The position numbers and the translations under genes are program-made. Below the pieces are notes generated by a model. It saw only the letters and a list, made by a program, of their open reading frames with translations, was not told the DNA's origin and searched no databases. A DNA stretch of 64,000 nt from positions 1,736,001 to 1,800,000 of the forward strand of contig OZ251228.1 of the NCBI GenBank assembly GCA_965240325.2, given 5' to 3'. Positions 1 through 10,802 of the stretch are shown one piece after another; positions within the stretch are counted from its first letter, which is position 1, and each line of letters begins with the position of its first letter. Source of the stretch: Rebecca billardiae RCC1528 (Eukaryota; Haptophyta).

Positions 1-3000
1 CGGACTGGGAGGCGTGCTTGGAGGCGGAGAAGGAGACCTTGGCCATGCCGAGCGACCGGCAGAGCGCCTGCGCTCCGTCGCGGTGCGAGGGCGCGCGAGC
101 GCGCATCGCGACTGAGCGATCACACGCGCGCGCGCCGCGCGCCGCGTGCAGCCGCCGGCGGTGGCGGGCAGGAGAGAGCACAACAGCTGGCGAGCGCACG
201 CGGCGGGTGCGCACGGTGCGCTGCGCTCGCACCTGCAGGATGTACGTCCGCACGAGCTCGAGGCTGCGCACGGAGCGCAGGTAGAAGTCCGCGAGCTGCT
301 GCAGCTGCTTGGAGGGCGCGCCCCTCTTCCCGCTGGCGGAGCCACGCGCGGCCGGCACGTCGGGGCCGCACCAGCGACCGAGCGCGGCGCGCGCCTTGGC
401 GGCCTCCGCCGCCATCGCCTGCTTCGAGTTGAGCGCGTCCGCCGCGCCGAGCAGCTCCGTCTCGTAGCACACGTCGTGCAGCAGCAGCGCCATGTGGTCC
501 GGCAGCTCCGACGCGCGCTCGGCCCACGCGCGCGACGCCTGCTCGAGCGAGAGCGGCGAGGCGGCAGCCGCGACCTTGAGCGCGCGCGACACGTCCGGAT
601 CGAGGCGCTCCCACGCCGAGCGCTCGTCGCCGTCCGTGACCCACTGCTTGCGGCGGTGCGCGGCCTCCTTCGCGCGCGCCTCCGCGTTGGTCGTGTCCAC
701 GCCGGTCGCGCCGACGATCGCCGCCGCCGAGATGAACGCCTCAGCGCTCTCCGCGTCGATCAGCCCCTGCTCGAGCGCCCACGCCTTGCACTCGTCCGAG
801 CAGAGCACGAAGCAGCCCTGCTTCGGGTGGCGGAAGCCGAGCGCCTCGAGGCGCTCGCACGTGCCCGTGACGAGCGCGCCCTCGAGCAGGTGGTCCTCGC
901 ACCACGCGCCGGGGCAGACCGCGCAGCGGAAGAGGAGGCCGCCTGCCGACGTCGCCTTGCGCGAGCACGTGGCGCAGCTGTGGTGCGGGCACGACCAGCT
1001 GAAGCTCGAGATGGCCGAGGGGTCGTCGAGCCCGAGGCACGCCGGGTGGTACGCGCACGGGCAGTGGTCGCAGCACACGAGCTCGCCGCCGTCCCAGCAG
1101 CTCAGGCAGAAGGACTCGTGATCGTAGTCGCGCCCGGCGATCTGCCGCCCGCCGCCGTCGGGCGCGCGGTGCTCGAGCTTGCGCTCGAGCCGCATGCCCT
1201 CGCTCATCGTGTAGTTGTTCGCGCGCTTCACGGCCACGAGCCCGACCCCCTTGACGAACTCGGTCACCGTGGTGCTCGTGCGCGCGCGCTGCGAGGCGAC
1301 GTGCTCGCGCCACTGCTCGCCGATCTCCTCGACCGAGCGGCACTCGCGGAAGGTCTTGCCGTCCGTCTTGCCGTAAGTCACGCCGCGCAGCTCGCGCACA
1401 GAGACCTGAGGCAGCGCCGACGCGTCGAACTCGGCGGCCGCGTGCGCCTGCCCGCCGCGCAGCGCGCCGACTGACGCGTCCGCCGTGCGCGTGCGGTCGA
1501 TGATCGCGCCGATCTCCTCGTCCGTCGGCGGGCGCGCGTGCTCGCTCCGGAAGCACACCTGCGTGCCAAACTTGAGCGCGGCCAGCAGCTCGCCCTCGGA
1601 AGGCGCGCCGCCCTCGCCGCCCGCGCCGTCGGCGGCGCGCGCCGCGGCTGCCGAGTCCTGGTTGACCATCCGGTCGAGGTACAGCTTCTTCTCCGCGTGC
1701 TGCAGGATGCGCGCCTGCGCCCGAGGGAGGGCAAGGGCGAGCGGGGCGCGGGGCGCGCGGACGGCGCTCAGCGCGGAGCGCGCGGCGCACGTCGCCGGCA
1801 TGGCCAATGTCGCGGCGCGCGCCGGCGCGCGCGCGCGCGCACCTCGACGGTGCCGGACGAGACGAGGCGGTAGATGTGCACGGTCTTGGTCTGGCCGATG
1901 CGGTGCACGCGCGCCGCCGCCTGCAGGTCGGCCTGCGGGTTCCAGTCCGAGTCGAAGAGCACGCACGTGTCGGCCGTCTGGCAGTTAATCCCGAGCCCGC
2001 CCGCGCGCGTGCTCATCAGGAAGAGGAAGATCTTCGAGCCGGGCGCGTTGAAGCTGTTGATGTTGACGGTGCGCTGCACGCGGTTGGTCGAGCCGTCGAG
2101 CCGGCGGTACTCCCACCCCGCGGCGAAGCAGTACTCCTCGAGCAGGTCGAGCATCATGCAGTACTGCGAGAAGAGCACGACGCGGTGGCCGCCCGCATGC
2201 AGCGCGCGCAGCAGCCGGTCGAGGACGGCGAGCTTGCCCGACGCCTCGACGAGCGCGGTGGTGTACTCGCGCGAGCCCGTCGACGCGTGCACGACGTTCT
2301 CGGCGCCGTCGATGAGGTACGGGTGGTTGCACACCTTCCGCAGCTGCATCAGAAGGTTCTGCAGCTTCTTCCAGTCGGTGCCGGACGCGCTCGCCGCCTC
2401 GGCCGCCTCCGCCTCGAGCGCGCCGAGCAGCGAGTGGTCGCGCAGCAGCAGCCGCTTGTACCAGAAGAGCTGCATGTCGGAGAGCGGGCACTCGATCGTG
2501 GTCTCGAGCTTCTCGGGCAGCCGCTTCTCCACGTCGCCCTTCACGCGGCGCAGCATCAGCGGCTGCAGCAGCGCGTGCGCGCGCAGCAGCTTGCCCTTGT
2601 CCACCTCGTCCGCGCGCCGGCCGCCGTGCAGCTTGAACGCGCAGTCGAACGCGGCGGAGTCCGGGAAGATGTCGGGGAAGAGGTAGTTGAGCAGCGCCCA
2701 CAGCTCGTGCATGCTGTTCTGCAGCGGCGTGCCCGTGAGCAGCAGCGCGTGCTGGCAGTGGAAGCCGCGCACCGCCTTGGAGATGAGCGAGCCCTCGTTC
2801 TTGAGCACGTGGCCCTCATCCACCACCACGTACCGCCACCACGTGCGCTGCGCGAGGAGCGCGTGCATGTGCGGCGCCTTGGCCATCTCGTAGGTGGTGA
2901 TCACCACGTCGTACCGCTCGAGCTCGCCCAGCACCTCGCGCTTCAGCCGCTCGCGCTCCTCGCCGTCGGACGAGTGCAGCTTGACGACGCGCAGCGCGGG

Positions 3001-3708
3001 GCAGAAGCGGCGGCACTCGACCACCCACGACGAGATGCACGAGAGCGGCGCGATCACGAGCGAGGCGCCGGCGAGGCCGAGGTCGAACTTGAGGTGCGCG
3101 AGGAACGCGATCGTCTGCAGCGTCTTCCCGAGGCCCATCTCGTCGCCGAGGATCGCCGAGTGGCCGCGCGCGTGCGCGGTCGCCAGCCAGCGCAAGCCTT
3201 GCAGCTGGTAGTCGCGCAGCTCCGCCGTGAGCTCGCGCGGCGGGCGCAGCGTCGCGGCGCGCGCGACCGCCGCCTCGATGGCGCGCGCATCCGAGGCACT
3301 CCCCGCCGGCGCGGTCGCGGGGATGCGCGCGCCGAACTCGGAGAACAGCTCCGCGTGCTCGTGCATGAAGTGCGCGCGCCGCGCCGACGACACTGCCGCG
3401 TCCGCGCGGATGACCTCGTTGAGCGCGGCGCGGCGGCGCTCGACGTCGGACGCCTGCAGCGGCCTCTTCTCTTTCGGCGGCGCGCGCGGCTTGGGGAGGG
3501 CGTGGGCACTGCGCGGCGCGCGCGGCACGAGCTGCGCCTGATCCGTCGGCGCCGCGTCGTCAAGCTCGCGGTCAAAGACCGATGGCTCGCCCTGCTCGAG
3601 GTCGTAGTTGTTGAGGCGAAGCACGGCCTGGCCACCGACCATCATGATGCGCGACTTCACCTGGCGCTTGCCGCGCCCGCCCGCATCCGTGGCCTCGTCC
3701 GACGACAT
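1..3708 (-). CDS. ISWI-like SNF2 chromatin-remodelling ATPase with PHD finger (3' end beyond window)
   Basis: Three exons are visible, 3708-1843, 1714-233 and 67-1, and the gene continues past the left edge. Both introns begin GTGCG and end GCAG, and both junctions keep the reading frame. The protein has a SNF2 ATPase core with Walker A DEMGLGKT at residues 189-196, DEGH at 296-299 and the LLTGTPLQNS motif, followed by a C-terminal helicase lobe with RVHRIGQTK. The first junction rebuilds SSGTVE-ARILQHAEKKL, the usual SNF2 end of the helicase lobe. A segment after it (LKFGTQVCFR, TDEEIGAII) resembles the post-helicase region of ISWI proteins. Around residues 823-900 a cysteine-rich stretch (FCLSCWDGGELVCCDHC, CAYHPACLGL) reads as a PHD finger followed by a second zinc-binding segment. 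Expected role: ATP-dependent nucleosome sliding in the nucleus, with the PHD finger reading histone tails. The ATG at 3708 is the first in frame. The subfamily call is inferred from motif resemblance. Confidence 0.85.
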
Positions 3709-3860
3709 GTCGCTCGCGCGTCGAGCTCGTCGCCCAACGAGAGGTGCGTCGTCGTTTGCCGAGCGGGCCGAGGGATCGTTTGGCCCCTCTGCGACTCTGA
3801 ACTCGCGCGCGCGGCCGTGACGAAGGAACCGGCGCGGGCGCGACCGCGTGAGTGCGCCGT

Positions 3861-4972
3861 GCCAAGGGAGTCAAGGGTGCCCGCGCCCCAGTGGCGCGCT
3901 CGGCGGATGTGGGCACACAGATTTTTGCCCGCGGCCTGCGGCGGGCGGCGGCGAGGGCGTGCTCCGGTGGCGGAGCGAGCGCACGGGGCACGGCGCTGCG
4001 GGCGCGGATGTGCCCGCGAAGCCGTCGCGTGCGGACGGGCAGCTACGGGAGAGCATATGGCGCCCTCCTGCGCCGCGCGACTTGCGCCACACCTCTTTCG
4101 CCTCGGCTCAGAGCAGCGCGCACGCACGCGCCGCCTCAAGGCCAGCCTTGCCGCGCCGCAGCCGGCCGCGCGCGCGCCGTGCGCGGCGTGGTCGGGAAGG
4201 AGCGGGCGCTTCTGCCGGGCGAGATGGCGACATCGCGTGCGCACGCCATGCCGCCCCGTGGCGCCGCGAAAGGGCACGAGAACGGATCCGCACAGCTGTT
4301 GACGAGTGCTGATTACTTGTTGTGCATGAAGCCAGACCTGAGCTCGAAGAATATGATGAAAGAGCATCAGCGCGAGGAAAGCGTCGCACCCAGCACTTCT
4401 GCATGACCACGCGGTGATGAACATTCATGTAAGAGTAGCCCGCGTGCCCGTCTGGCACTGTTCTGTGTCTCAATGATCGTCCCGACAAGGGTCACGACCG
4501 CGAGGCCGTGCACACCATTTGTGACAAGTCAAAGAGGCATGCAAACGGACCGACGACGCACTCGTCAAGGCGTGGCGGGGCGGCATGGCGTGCGCGCATG
4601 ATGTCGCCATCTCGCTCGGCAGCAGCGCCCGCTCCTTCCCGACCACGCCGCGCACGGCGCGCGCGCGGCCGGCTGCGGCGCGGCAAGGCTGGCCTTGAGG
4701 CGGCGCGTGCGTGCGCGCTGCTCTGAGCCGAGGCGAAAGAGGCGTGGCGCAAGTCGCGCGGCGCAGGAGGGCGTCATATGCTCTCCCGTAGCTGCCCGTC
4801 CGCACGCGCCGGCTTCGCGGGCACATCCGCGCCCGCAGCGCCGTGTCCCGTGCGCTCGCTCCGCCACCGGAGCACGCCCTCGCCGCCGCCCGCCGCAGGC
4901 CGCGGGCAAAAATCTGTGTGCCAACATCCGCCGAGCGCGCCATGGGGCGCGGGCACCCTTGACTCCCTTGGC
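3861..4972. repeat. Foldback (inverted-repeat) unit A
   Basis: Two arms of about 410-450 bases face each other: 3861-4310 and, inverted, 4558-4972, around a spacer of about 250 bases. The outer ends read GCCAAGGGAGTCAAGGGTGC on both sides. The left arm holds about 37 bases near its inner end (roughly 4260-4297) that are missing from the right arm. No clear target-site duplication is visible. The open frames inside the arms are GC-rich, arginine-rich and unlike any family I know. The rest of 3709-5307 holds no gene that I can support. Confidence 0.8.
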
Positions 4973-5307
4973 TCGTCGGAGGTCTGCACCGGACCAGGAT
5001 TGCAGCAGGTGTTCTGCTGAGGAAAACCGGACCCACTAGGCACTACTGGAGCCGGACCAGGGTTTACGTCGGCGGTCGTGCTTGCTGACTCTGAGTCTGA
5101 ACTCCTAAGAAGATGTCGATCAACGCAAACGGGACGCAGTGGACGGCTGGACTCCGGTGAGCAGCCTCCAACCTGGTGCGCAGCGCACAACCTGAGAGGC
5201 TGCGGCCCCGCCTAGATCTATCCGAGATGCACTGAGCCTGAGCCTGAGGCCAGATTTCATTAATCGTCAGCGGTCCGAATGTCGTCAAGGGCAAGGCACG
5301 GATCAGA

Positions 5308-6382
5308 TCAGATGACGAGCGGGTAGCTTGCGCACACTGCGATGCCGCACTTGTTCTTGCCTCGAGCCATCCGGAAGTGGCCGGCTTCGCCCCAGCCCGT
5401 GCCCCAGCTGTTGCGGATCGTCCAGTATGGCGCGCCGTCGTCGCTCGTGCCGTAGCCCACCGCCACGACCGCGTGGTTCACGTGCTGCGTGTCCTGGTGG
5501 CACACCCCGTCGTACACGCCGCCCGTGTAGTGCCTGAAGTCAGCCGAGACCTCGTACGCGACAGAGACGGGGCCGATCGAGCCGACCGCGTCCTCGAGCT
5601 CCTCCTCGTCTCCCTCCGTAATGTTGACCACGCCCGCCACCTTGGCCACCACCGCGCTCCGCTTGAAGTGGCACGTGCCGGTGCTTGCGTTGTATGGGTA
5701 CGCCTGCGCCCGCCCGGGCGGGGCGGGTGGGGGCGTGCGCGTGAGCCGCTGGCGAGGGTGTGGTGTGAGTGCGCGTGTGGGTGCGGCGCTCGGCCGCCGG
5801 GCGCACCTTCTCGGGGTCGATGCCGCCGGCGTAGTGGATGTACTCGTACGCCTGGCTGGGCAGTCCGCCGTTGCAGCCGTGGTTGTTGAACGCGCCGGCG
5901 CAGTCGACGAGCTGCTGCTCGGAGATGTTGGGCATGTTGCCCGTCTTCAGGTACACGTGCGACTCGAGGCAGCCCGTCGTGCTGAACGTCCAGCACGAGC
6001 CGCAGTGGCCTTGGTTCTTCACGCCATTCAGCGCGTGATAGTCTCGCCAGTCAATCTGCGGCGGCGCGGTGCCGGTCTTGCGGTGGCCGCCGCCGCGGCG
6101 GCCCGTGGCGGAGCAGTTCTGCGCCTTCATGAGGATGGTCGAGCGGAACTCGTCCCACGTCATGTCCGAGAACTCGTTGATGCCAGCCGTCCACGTGGAC
6201 GTCGGGTCAGCGTTGATCTCCGCCACCTCATGCGCGGACTGCGCAAAGGCGGCGTAGCGCCGTTGCTCCTCCGCGGCCGAGCCATACGTGCGGCCGAAGG
6301 TCGCCTTGAAGTCGCTGAAGGCCGCGGCGAGGCCGACCGAGGTCGGCGCCGCACCGGCGGCGAGCACAAGCGCGGCCAGCAT
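5308..6382 (-). CDS. Papain-family cysteine protease, cathepsin H/aleurain-like
   Basis: Two exons, 6382-5807 and 5703-5308, encode 323 residues; the intron starts GTGCG and ends GCAG and joins GGIDPEK to AYPYNAS in frame. The chosen ATG gives a hydrophobic signal peptide (MLAALVLAAGAAP). An I29-type propeptide follows, with GINEFSDMTWDEF. The mature enzyme has the catalytic cysteine in QGHCGSCW (C130), histidine in VNHAVVAVGYG (H269) and asparagine in IRNSWG (N290). The prodomain ends with AQNCSATG, which matches the NCSAT core of the cathepsin H mini-chain, the propeptide remnant that turns that enzyme into an aminopeptidase. A lysosomal or vacuolar aminopeptidase role is therefore likely. 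An in-frame codon at 6484 would add an N-terminal extension and bury the signal peptide, so I prefer 6382. The gene is divergent from the topoisomerase gene, 134 bases away. Confidence 0.88.
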
Positions 6383-6516
6383 CGGCGTGCGTGGACCGAC
6401 GGAAGGCTCGGGAGTTTGCAGTCGGCGCGGCCTCACGCCCGCCCAGCGCGGGGCCGGCGAGCATCCCGGTCTTTTCGAGCGCACGATGGGCGACGAGGGC
6501 GCCGATCGTATCGCTC
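6383..6516. promoter_or_regulatory. Likely shared promoter between protease and topoisomerase genes
   Basis: Only 134 bases separate the two start codons, which point away from each other, so both core promoters must lie here or inside the opposing 5' ends. No TATA box is evident. This is inferred from layout only. Confidence 0.45.
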
Positions 6517-9297
6517 ATGTCCCCGATGGTCGTGCTCGCCGTCGCGGAGAAGCCGAGCGTCGCGCGCTCGATCGCGCACGCGCTCGCGGGGGAGGCACCG
6601 CCGCGCGTCCGCGCGGCCGAGCAGGACGTGTACGAGCTGCAGTCCGAGTTCCGCGGCGCGCGCGCGGCGTTCCGCGTGACCAGCGTCGCCGGCCACGTGT
6701 ACGCCCTCGACTTTGGGCCGCGGCACCAGTCGTGGGACGGCGAGCCTGAGGAGCTGCTGTCGGCCGCGGCGGAGGTCGTGAAGCGCGAGGCGAGCCCGCG
6801 CATGTGCGCGCACATCCAGGCGGAGGCGCGCGGCGCGGACGCGATCGTGCTCTTCCTCGACTGCGACCCCGAGGGGGAGAACATCTGCTTCGAGGTGCTG
6901 CAGAACGCCATGCCGCACCTGCGCCGCGCCCCCCCGGGCGCGCCGCGCGCGCAGCAGATCTTCAGAGCGCGCTTCTCGGCCGTCACGCCGGCGGCCGTGC
7001 GCGAGGCGATGCGCACGCTCGGCGCGCCGGACGCGCGCGTGAGCCTCGCCGTGGACTGCCGGCAGGAACTCGACCTGCGCGTCGGCGTGGCGTTCACCCG
7101 CTTCCAGACCAAGCGGTTCGAGGGCCGATACCGCCGGCTCTCGAAGGGTGTCCTCTCGTACGGGCCGTGCCAGACGCCGACGCTCGGCTTTGTCGTCGAG
7201 CGCCACCTGCAGATCCTCCGCTTCCGGCCGGAGCGCTTCTGGCGCGTGCGCGCGCGCGTGGCCGAGCCGCCGGGCGGCGCGGCCGCCGCCGAGCTCGAGC
7301 TGCGGTGGCGCCGAGGCCGCGTGTTCGACGAGGGCGCGGCGCGCGCGTACGGCGCGCTCGTGTCGGCGAGCGAGCACGCGACGCTGCGCGGCGTGACGGC
7401 GCAGCCGGCCACGAAGGTGCGCCCGGCCGGGCTGAACACGATCGCGCTGATGCAGCGCGCGTCGCGCGCGCTCGGCCTCGGCCCGCGCGAGGCGATGTCG
7501 ATCGCCGAGCGGCTGTATATGGACGGGTATATCTCGTACCCACGCACGGAGTCGAGCGGCTACCCGCGCGGCTTCGACTTTGGGACGCCGCTGCGCGCGC
7601 TGAGCGCGCACCCGGAGTGGGGCGCGTTCGCGGCGGCGGTGCTGGAGGCTGGTCCGCGGCCGCCGCGCCACGGGACCGACGCGGGCGACCACCCGCCGCT
7701 CGCGCCCGAGCGCTGCGCGCAGGAGGGCGTCGACCTCTCCGGCAGCGCGTGGCGGCTGTACGCGCTCGTCGCCACCACGTTCCTCGCGAGCGTCTCGGCG
7801 GACTGCCAGTACGAGGAGCAGCGCGCCGATCTCGAGATTGCGGGCGAGGCGTTCAGCGCGGCCGGGCGCGTGGTGGTCGACCCCGGCTTCACCGTCATCC
7901 TGCCGCACCTCGCGCTCGAGGAGGCGCCGCTCCCGCCGTGGCTGCGCGCGGCGCGCGCGCAGCAGCTGCCCGTGCGCCGCGCCGCCGTCGAGGAGGGAAG
8001 CACCGAGCCGCCCGCCCACCTCTCCGAGTCCGAGTTGATTGGCCGGATGGAGGCGGCGCGGATCGGCACGGACGCGTCCATCGCTTCGCACGTGTACACG
8101 ATCTGCGCGCGCGGGTACGCGCGCGTCGACGCCGCGCGCACGGTGCAGCCCACGCCGCTCGGGCTCGCGCTCGTGCAGGGCTACGCGTCGATCGACGCGG
8201 AGCTCGTGCTGCCCGCCGTGCGCGCGCACATCGAGCGGCTGATCGGCTGCGTGGCGCGCGGCGAGCTGAGCAAGGCCCAGCTGCTGGAGGAAGCACTCGG
8301 ACAGTTCCGCGCCAAGCTGCGCTACTTTGCGCGGCACGCGGGCCGGCTCGAGGCGCTCTTCGATGCGGCGTTCGGCCGCGCCGACGCCGAGCGCGGCGGC
8401 GGAGGCGGCGCCGACGGCGCGGGCGCCGCGCCGGTCGGCAAGCCATTCGGCCGGTGCGGCCGGACCGGGCGCGTGCTCAGGCTGATCCGCGCGCACCCGC
8501 CGCGGCTGTACAACGAGCACACCGCCGAGGTGCTGCCGCTGCCCGCGGGCGGGCGCGTGCGCGCGTGGCAGGGGCGCGAGTGCCCCGTGTGCCGCTTCGA
8601 GCTGATGCTCTTCGACGCGACGCCGCTAGCCACCTTTCCCCTCTGCGCGGGCTGCTACGCGGAGCGCGCGCCGCCGCCCGACGCCGCCGCGGCGGAGGAG
8701 CGCGCCGCGCCGCCATGCCTCGACTGCCCGCACCCGGACGAGCATCCGCTCGTGGCGCGGCTGGCGGTGTGCGAGGACCGGCACAGCGCAGACGGCGGCA
8801 TGCTCATCCTCGACCCCGGAGGCAACCCGCACGCCGGCTGGCGGCTCATCTCGACGCGCGGCAGCATCGTCATCGAGCTCCCGACGAGCGTGCGCGCCGC
8901 GCGCCTCCCGCCGGGGGCGGAGGCCGAGGCGGAGACCGGCTGCCGCATGCTCGAGCTCGAGTTCAAGCCGGGGCAGGAGCCGGTCGTGGACGGGCGGAGC
9001 GTGCGCACGCACCGAGGCTCCGTGCTCACCGACCCGCTCATGCTCCAGCTCGTGCGCGTGCGCTTCGACGAGGACCGCGAGGGCGGCGGCCGTGCGAGCG
9101 GCGCGCGCGGCTCGCGCGGCCGAGGGCGTGGCCGGGCGCGGACGTGCGCCGGCCGCGGCGGGAACAGGGGCACCGCGCGGGGCGCTCCGGATCGCGAGGA
9201 AGAAGCACGACGGCCTCAGGGCCGCGGGCGCGGTGGCAGCGGGGCGCATCGTGGTCGAGGTCGGGCAGGCGGTGCTTCCGCAATCTCCGAACAATGA
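6517..9297 (+). CDS. TOP3B: DNA/RNA topoisomerase III beta (type IA)
   Basis: This single-exon frame of 926 residues opens with the Toprim domain (VVLAVAEKPSVARSIA; acidic metal-binding motif LDCDPEGENICFEVL near residues 115-128). The active-site tyrosine is Y341 in GYISYPRTES. Further type IA motifs are SYGPCQTPTLGFVVERH and IGTDASIASHV. ENICFEV and the overall order match the beta rather than the alpha isoform. The C-terminal third has cysteine pairs (CPVC, CAGC, CLDC) that could bind zinc, then an RG-rich tail (RGSRGRGRGRAR) like the RGG box through which TOP3B contacts RNA. Known TOP3B enzymes relax hypernegatively supercoiled DNA and act on RNA with TDRD3. I start at 6517 because Toprim follows immediately; 42 upstream in-frame codons from 6391 lack an ATG and overlap the promoter. 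The last 60 or so residues are low complexity, so a spliced 3' end is possible. Confidence 0.9.
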   Translation: MSPMVVLAVAEKPSVARSIAHALAGEAPPRVRAAEQDVYELQSEFRGARAAFRVTSVAGHVYALDFGPRHQSWDGEPEELLSAAAEVVKREASPRMCAHIQAEARGADAIVLFLDCDPEGENICFEVLQNAMPHLRRAPPGAPRAQQIFRARFSAVTPAAVREAMRTLGAPDARVSLAVDCRQELDLRVGVAFTRFQTKRFEGRYRRLSKGVLSYGPCQTPTLGFVVERHLQILRFRPERFWRVRARVAEPPGGAAAAELELRWRRGRVFDEGAARAYGALVSASEHATLRGVTAQPATKVRPAGLNTIALMQRASRALGLGPREAMSIAERLYMDGYISYPRTESSGYPRGFDFGTPLRALSAHPEWGAFAAAVLEAGPRPPRHGTDAGDHPPLAPERCAQEGVDLSGSAWRLYALVATTFLASVSADCQYEEQRADLEIAGEAFSAAGRVVVDPGFTVILPHLALEEAPLPPWLRAARAQQLPVRRAAVEEGSTEPPAHLSESELIGRMEAARIGTDASIASHVYTICARGYARVDAARTVQPTPLGLALVQGYASIDAELVLPAVRAHIERLIGCVARGELSKAQLLEEALGQFRAKLRYFARHAGRLEALFDAAFGRADAERGGGGGADGAGAAPVGKPFGRCGRTGRVLRLIRAHPPRLYNEHTAEVLPLPAGGRVRAWQGRECPVCRFELMLFDATPLATFPLCAGCYAERAPPPDAAAAEERAAPPCLDCPHPDEHPLVARLAVCEDRHSADGGMLILDPGGNPHAGWRLISTRGSIVIELPTSVRAARLPPGAEAEAETGCRMLELEFKPGQEPVVDGRSVRTHRGSVLTDPLMLQLVRVRFDEDREGGGRASGARGSRGRGRGRARTCAGRGGNRGTARGAPDREEEARRPQGRGRGGSGAHRGRGRAGGASAISEQ

Positions 9298-9480
9298 CGA
9301 TATGGCTTCTCGCTCTGATCTGCGGGCGGACTGCGGCATCACGGGCGGACCTTCCCGCAGCCTGTCGGCGGAGTGTCGGCCTGTCGCGACTGTCTGCGTC
9401 GAGTGACAGTGATGAGTGAGTGATCAGTGACTAGTGAGCGTCGGCGACGTCGTTCTACTGATGACGAGTACCGCGCGTAG

Positions 9481-9612
9481 AGGAGAGAGAGTAGAGAGAG
9501 AGAGAGAGACATTAGTCAACTAGCTTAGTAGTAGTAGTAAGTGAGAGACAGCAGAGAGAAAGAGAGAGAGAGAGAGATGATCGAGAGAAAGAAAGAGAGA
9601 GAGAGATCGCTC
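9481..9612. repeat. GA-rich microsatellite
   Basis: Runs of GAGAGA interrupted by short TAGTAG and GAAAGA stretches cover about 130 bases downstream of the topoisomerase stop. Open frames across it (serine-leucine or arginine-glutamate repeats) are artefacts of the repeat. Confidence 0.9.
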
Positions 9613-9739
9613 GCGAGTCAGTCGCCGCGCGTGAATGTAGCTGCCGGGCTCGCCGCACGCTCTGGACTTGAGGTGCGGCACCATGTGACCCTCCTCCAGC
9701 AACTCCATGCTCATGAGGACATTGACGCGAGCCCCGGCG

Positions 9740-10105
9740 CTAGTGCGCTACGCTTCTCAATCTCAGCAGCGGCCTTGGCCTCGTGGATGTTGTGGTTGTC
9801 CTGGGTGGGTTGTACACGGCGTCGTAGTCGAAGCGCATCGGCGTGACATGTTGGCGATGCGGGCGCTCGAGGCTGGATCGCCAGGGGACGTCCGCCCTCC
9901 GCGTGCCGGCCGCACTTGCAGCTGCGCCGGCCGACGCCGGTGACGGTGCCGCCGCCGGCGGCGTCGACGCCGGCTCACCAATGAGCACACCTTCGTCCAT
10001 CCGATCGGTGGCGAGCTTGCGACACTGCCGCCACCTCTCCAGCGTCGCCACGTGTATGGCTTTGCGCTTACGTCGCGCCTCGTTGAACATCGCGATGCTC
10101 GGCAT
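9740..10105 (-). CDS. Hypothetical 121-residue protein, possibly a gene remnant
   Basis: A true ATG at 10105 opens a frame with a basic, helix-forming N-terminus (FNEARRKRKAIHVATLERW) and an alanine-proline-rich centre. Past MRFDYDAVYNPP the frame turns low complexity, while another frame continues protein-like (HEAKAAAEIEKRSALAPG). A third frame further along reads ELLEEGHMVPHLKSRACGEP. This pattern fits either an unrecognised intron or frameshift decay. I recognise no family. Confidence 0.3.
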   Translation of the reverse strand: MPSIAMFNEARRKRKAIHVATLERWRQCRKLATDRMDEGVLIGEPASTPPAAAPSPASAGAAASAAGTRRADVPWRSSLERPHRQHVTPMRFDYDAVYNPPRTTTTSTRPRPLLRLRSVAH

Positions 10106-10337
10106 CGCTTTGCGGCCGCGTTTAAACCCGGCCTCCCGCGCCCGGGCGCGCGCTACTCAGTTCAGAGTGATGCACTTCCGATCCACCCGTCCCAGGAGGG
10201 AGAAATGAGCCAAGCCCCGCGTGAATTCCCAGTACCCCGATACTGCATGCCGCTTGATACACGCCTTCCCCAACCGACAGTGGGGCTCCACATTCCATAC
10301 TACTACATCCTGTCGGCGCGCTGTCGCATCGGCGCCC

Positions 10338-10515
10338 AGTCGGAGAGTTCGGACGACGACGTTTTGTGGACGACGGTGGGGCAAGGACGACGGGCGCTGG
10401 CGCGCCGCGAGGCGGCCGCAGCCCTGCCTCATCCAGGCCTCGCAGGCGAACGGCTGAACGAATCTTGAATCTTCCGACGGCGCTACCGTCGGCGACGACG
10501 GCTTCATGGGCGGTG
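10338..10515 (+). repeat. Dispersed repeat X (partner at 43135-43385, opposite strand)
   Basis: The stretch around GACGACGTTTTG and CGGGCGCTGGCGCGCCGCGA recurs on the opposite strand near 43135-43385 with several indels. Both copies contain a frame reading ALARREAAAAL, so the unit may come from a once-coding sequence. 9298-10802 otherwise holds the GA tract and the possible remnant at 9740-10105. Confidence 0.6.
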
Positions 10516-10802
10516 ACAGTTGGCCGGCGTCGATCTCGCCTGCCTGACGGCTGCTGACCAGGACCGGGTCCGTATCCCGCGATACCGATAATCTGTATCA
10601 TTGGTAATCAGATACTCAATACGTACAGTTTACTATGTTTTAACGTGCACACTTGAGTGGTGTCAAGGCACTTGGTGTCTCGGTCAGTGGTTTGAGGTTG
10701 GGTGAGGGTGGTGGTTGGTTGGGGGCTGGCCAGGGTAGGGCTGGAGGCTTCGGGTTGCCGCACCTCATCAACTGGAGCCATCGGGCACCAGGGAGCCGCG
10801 AA

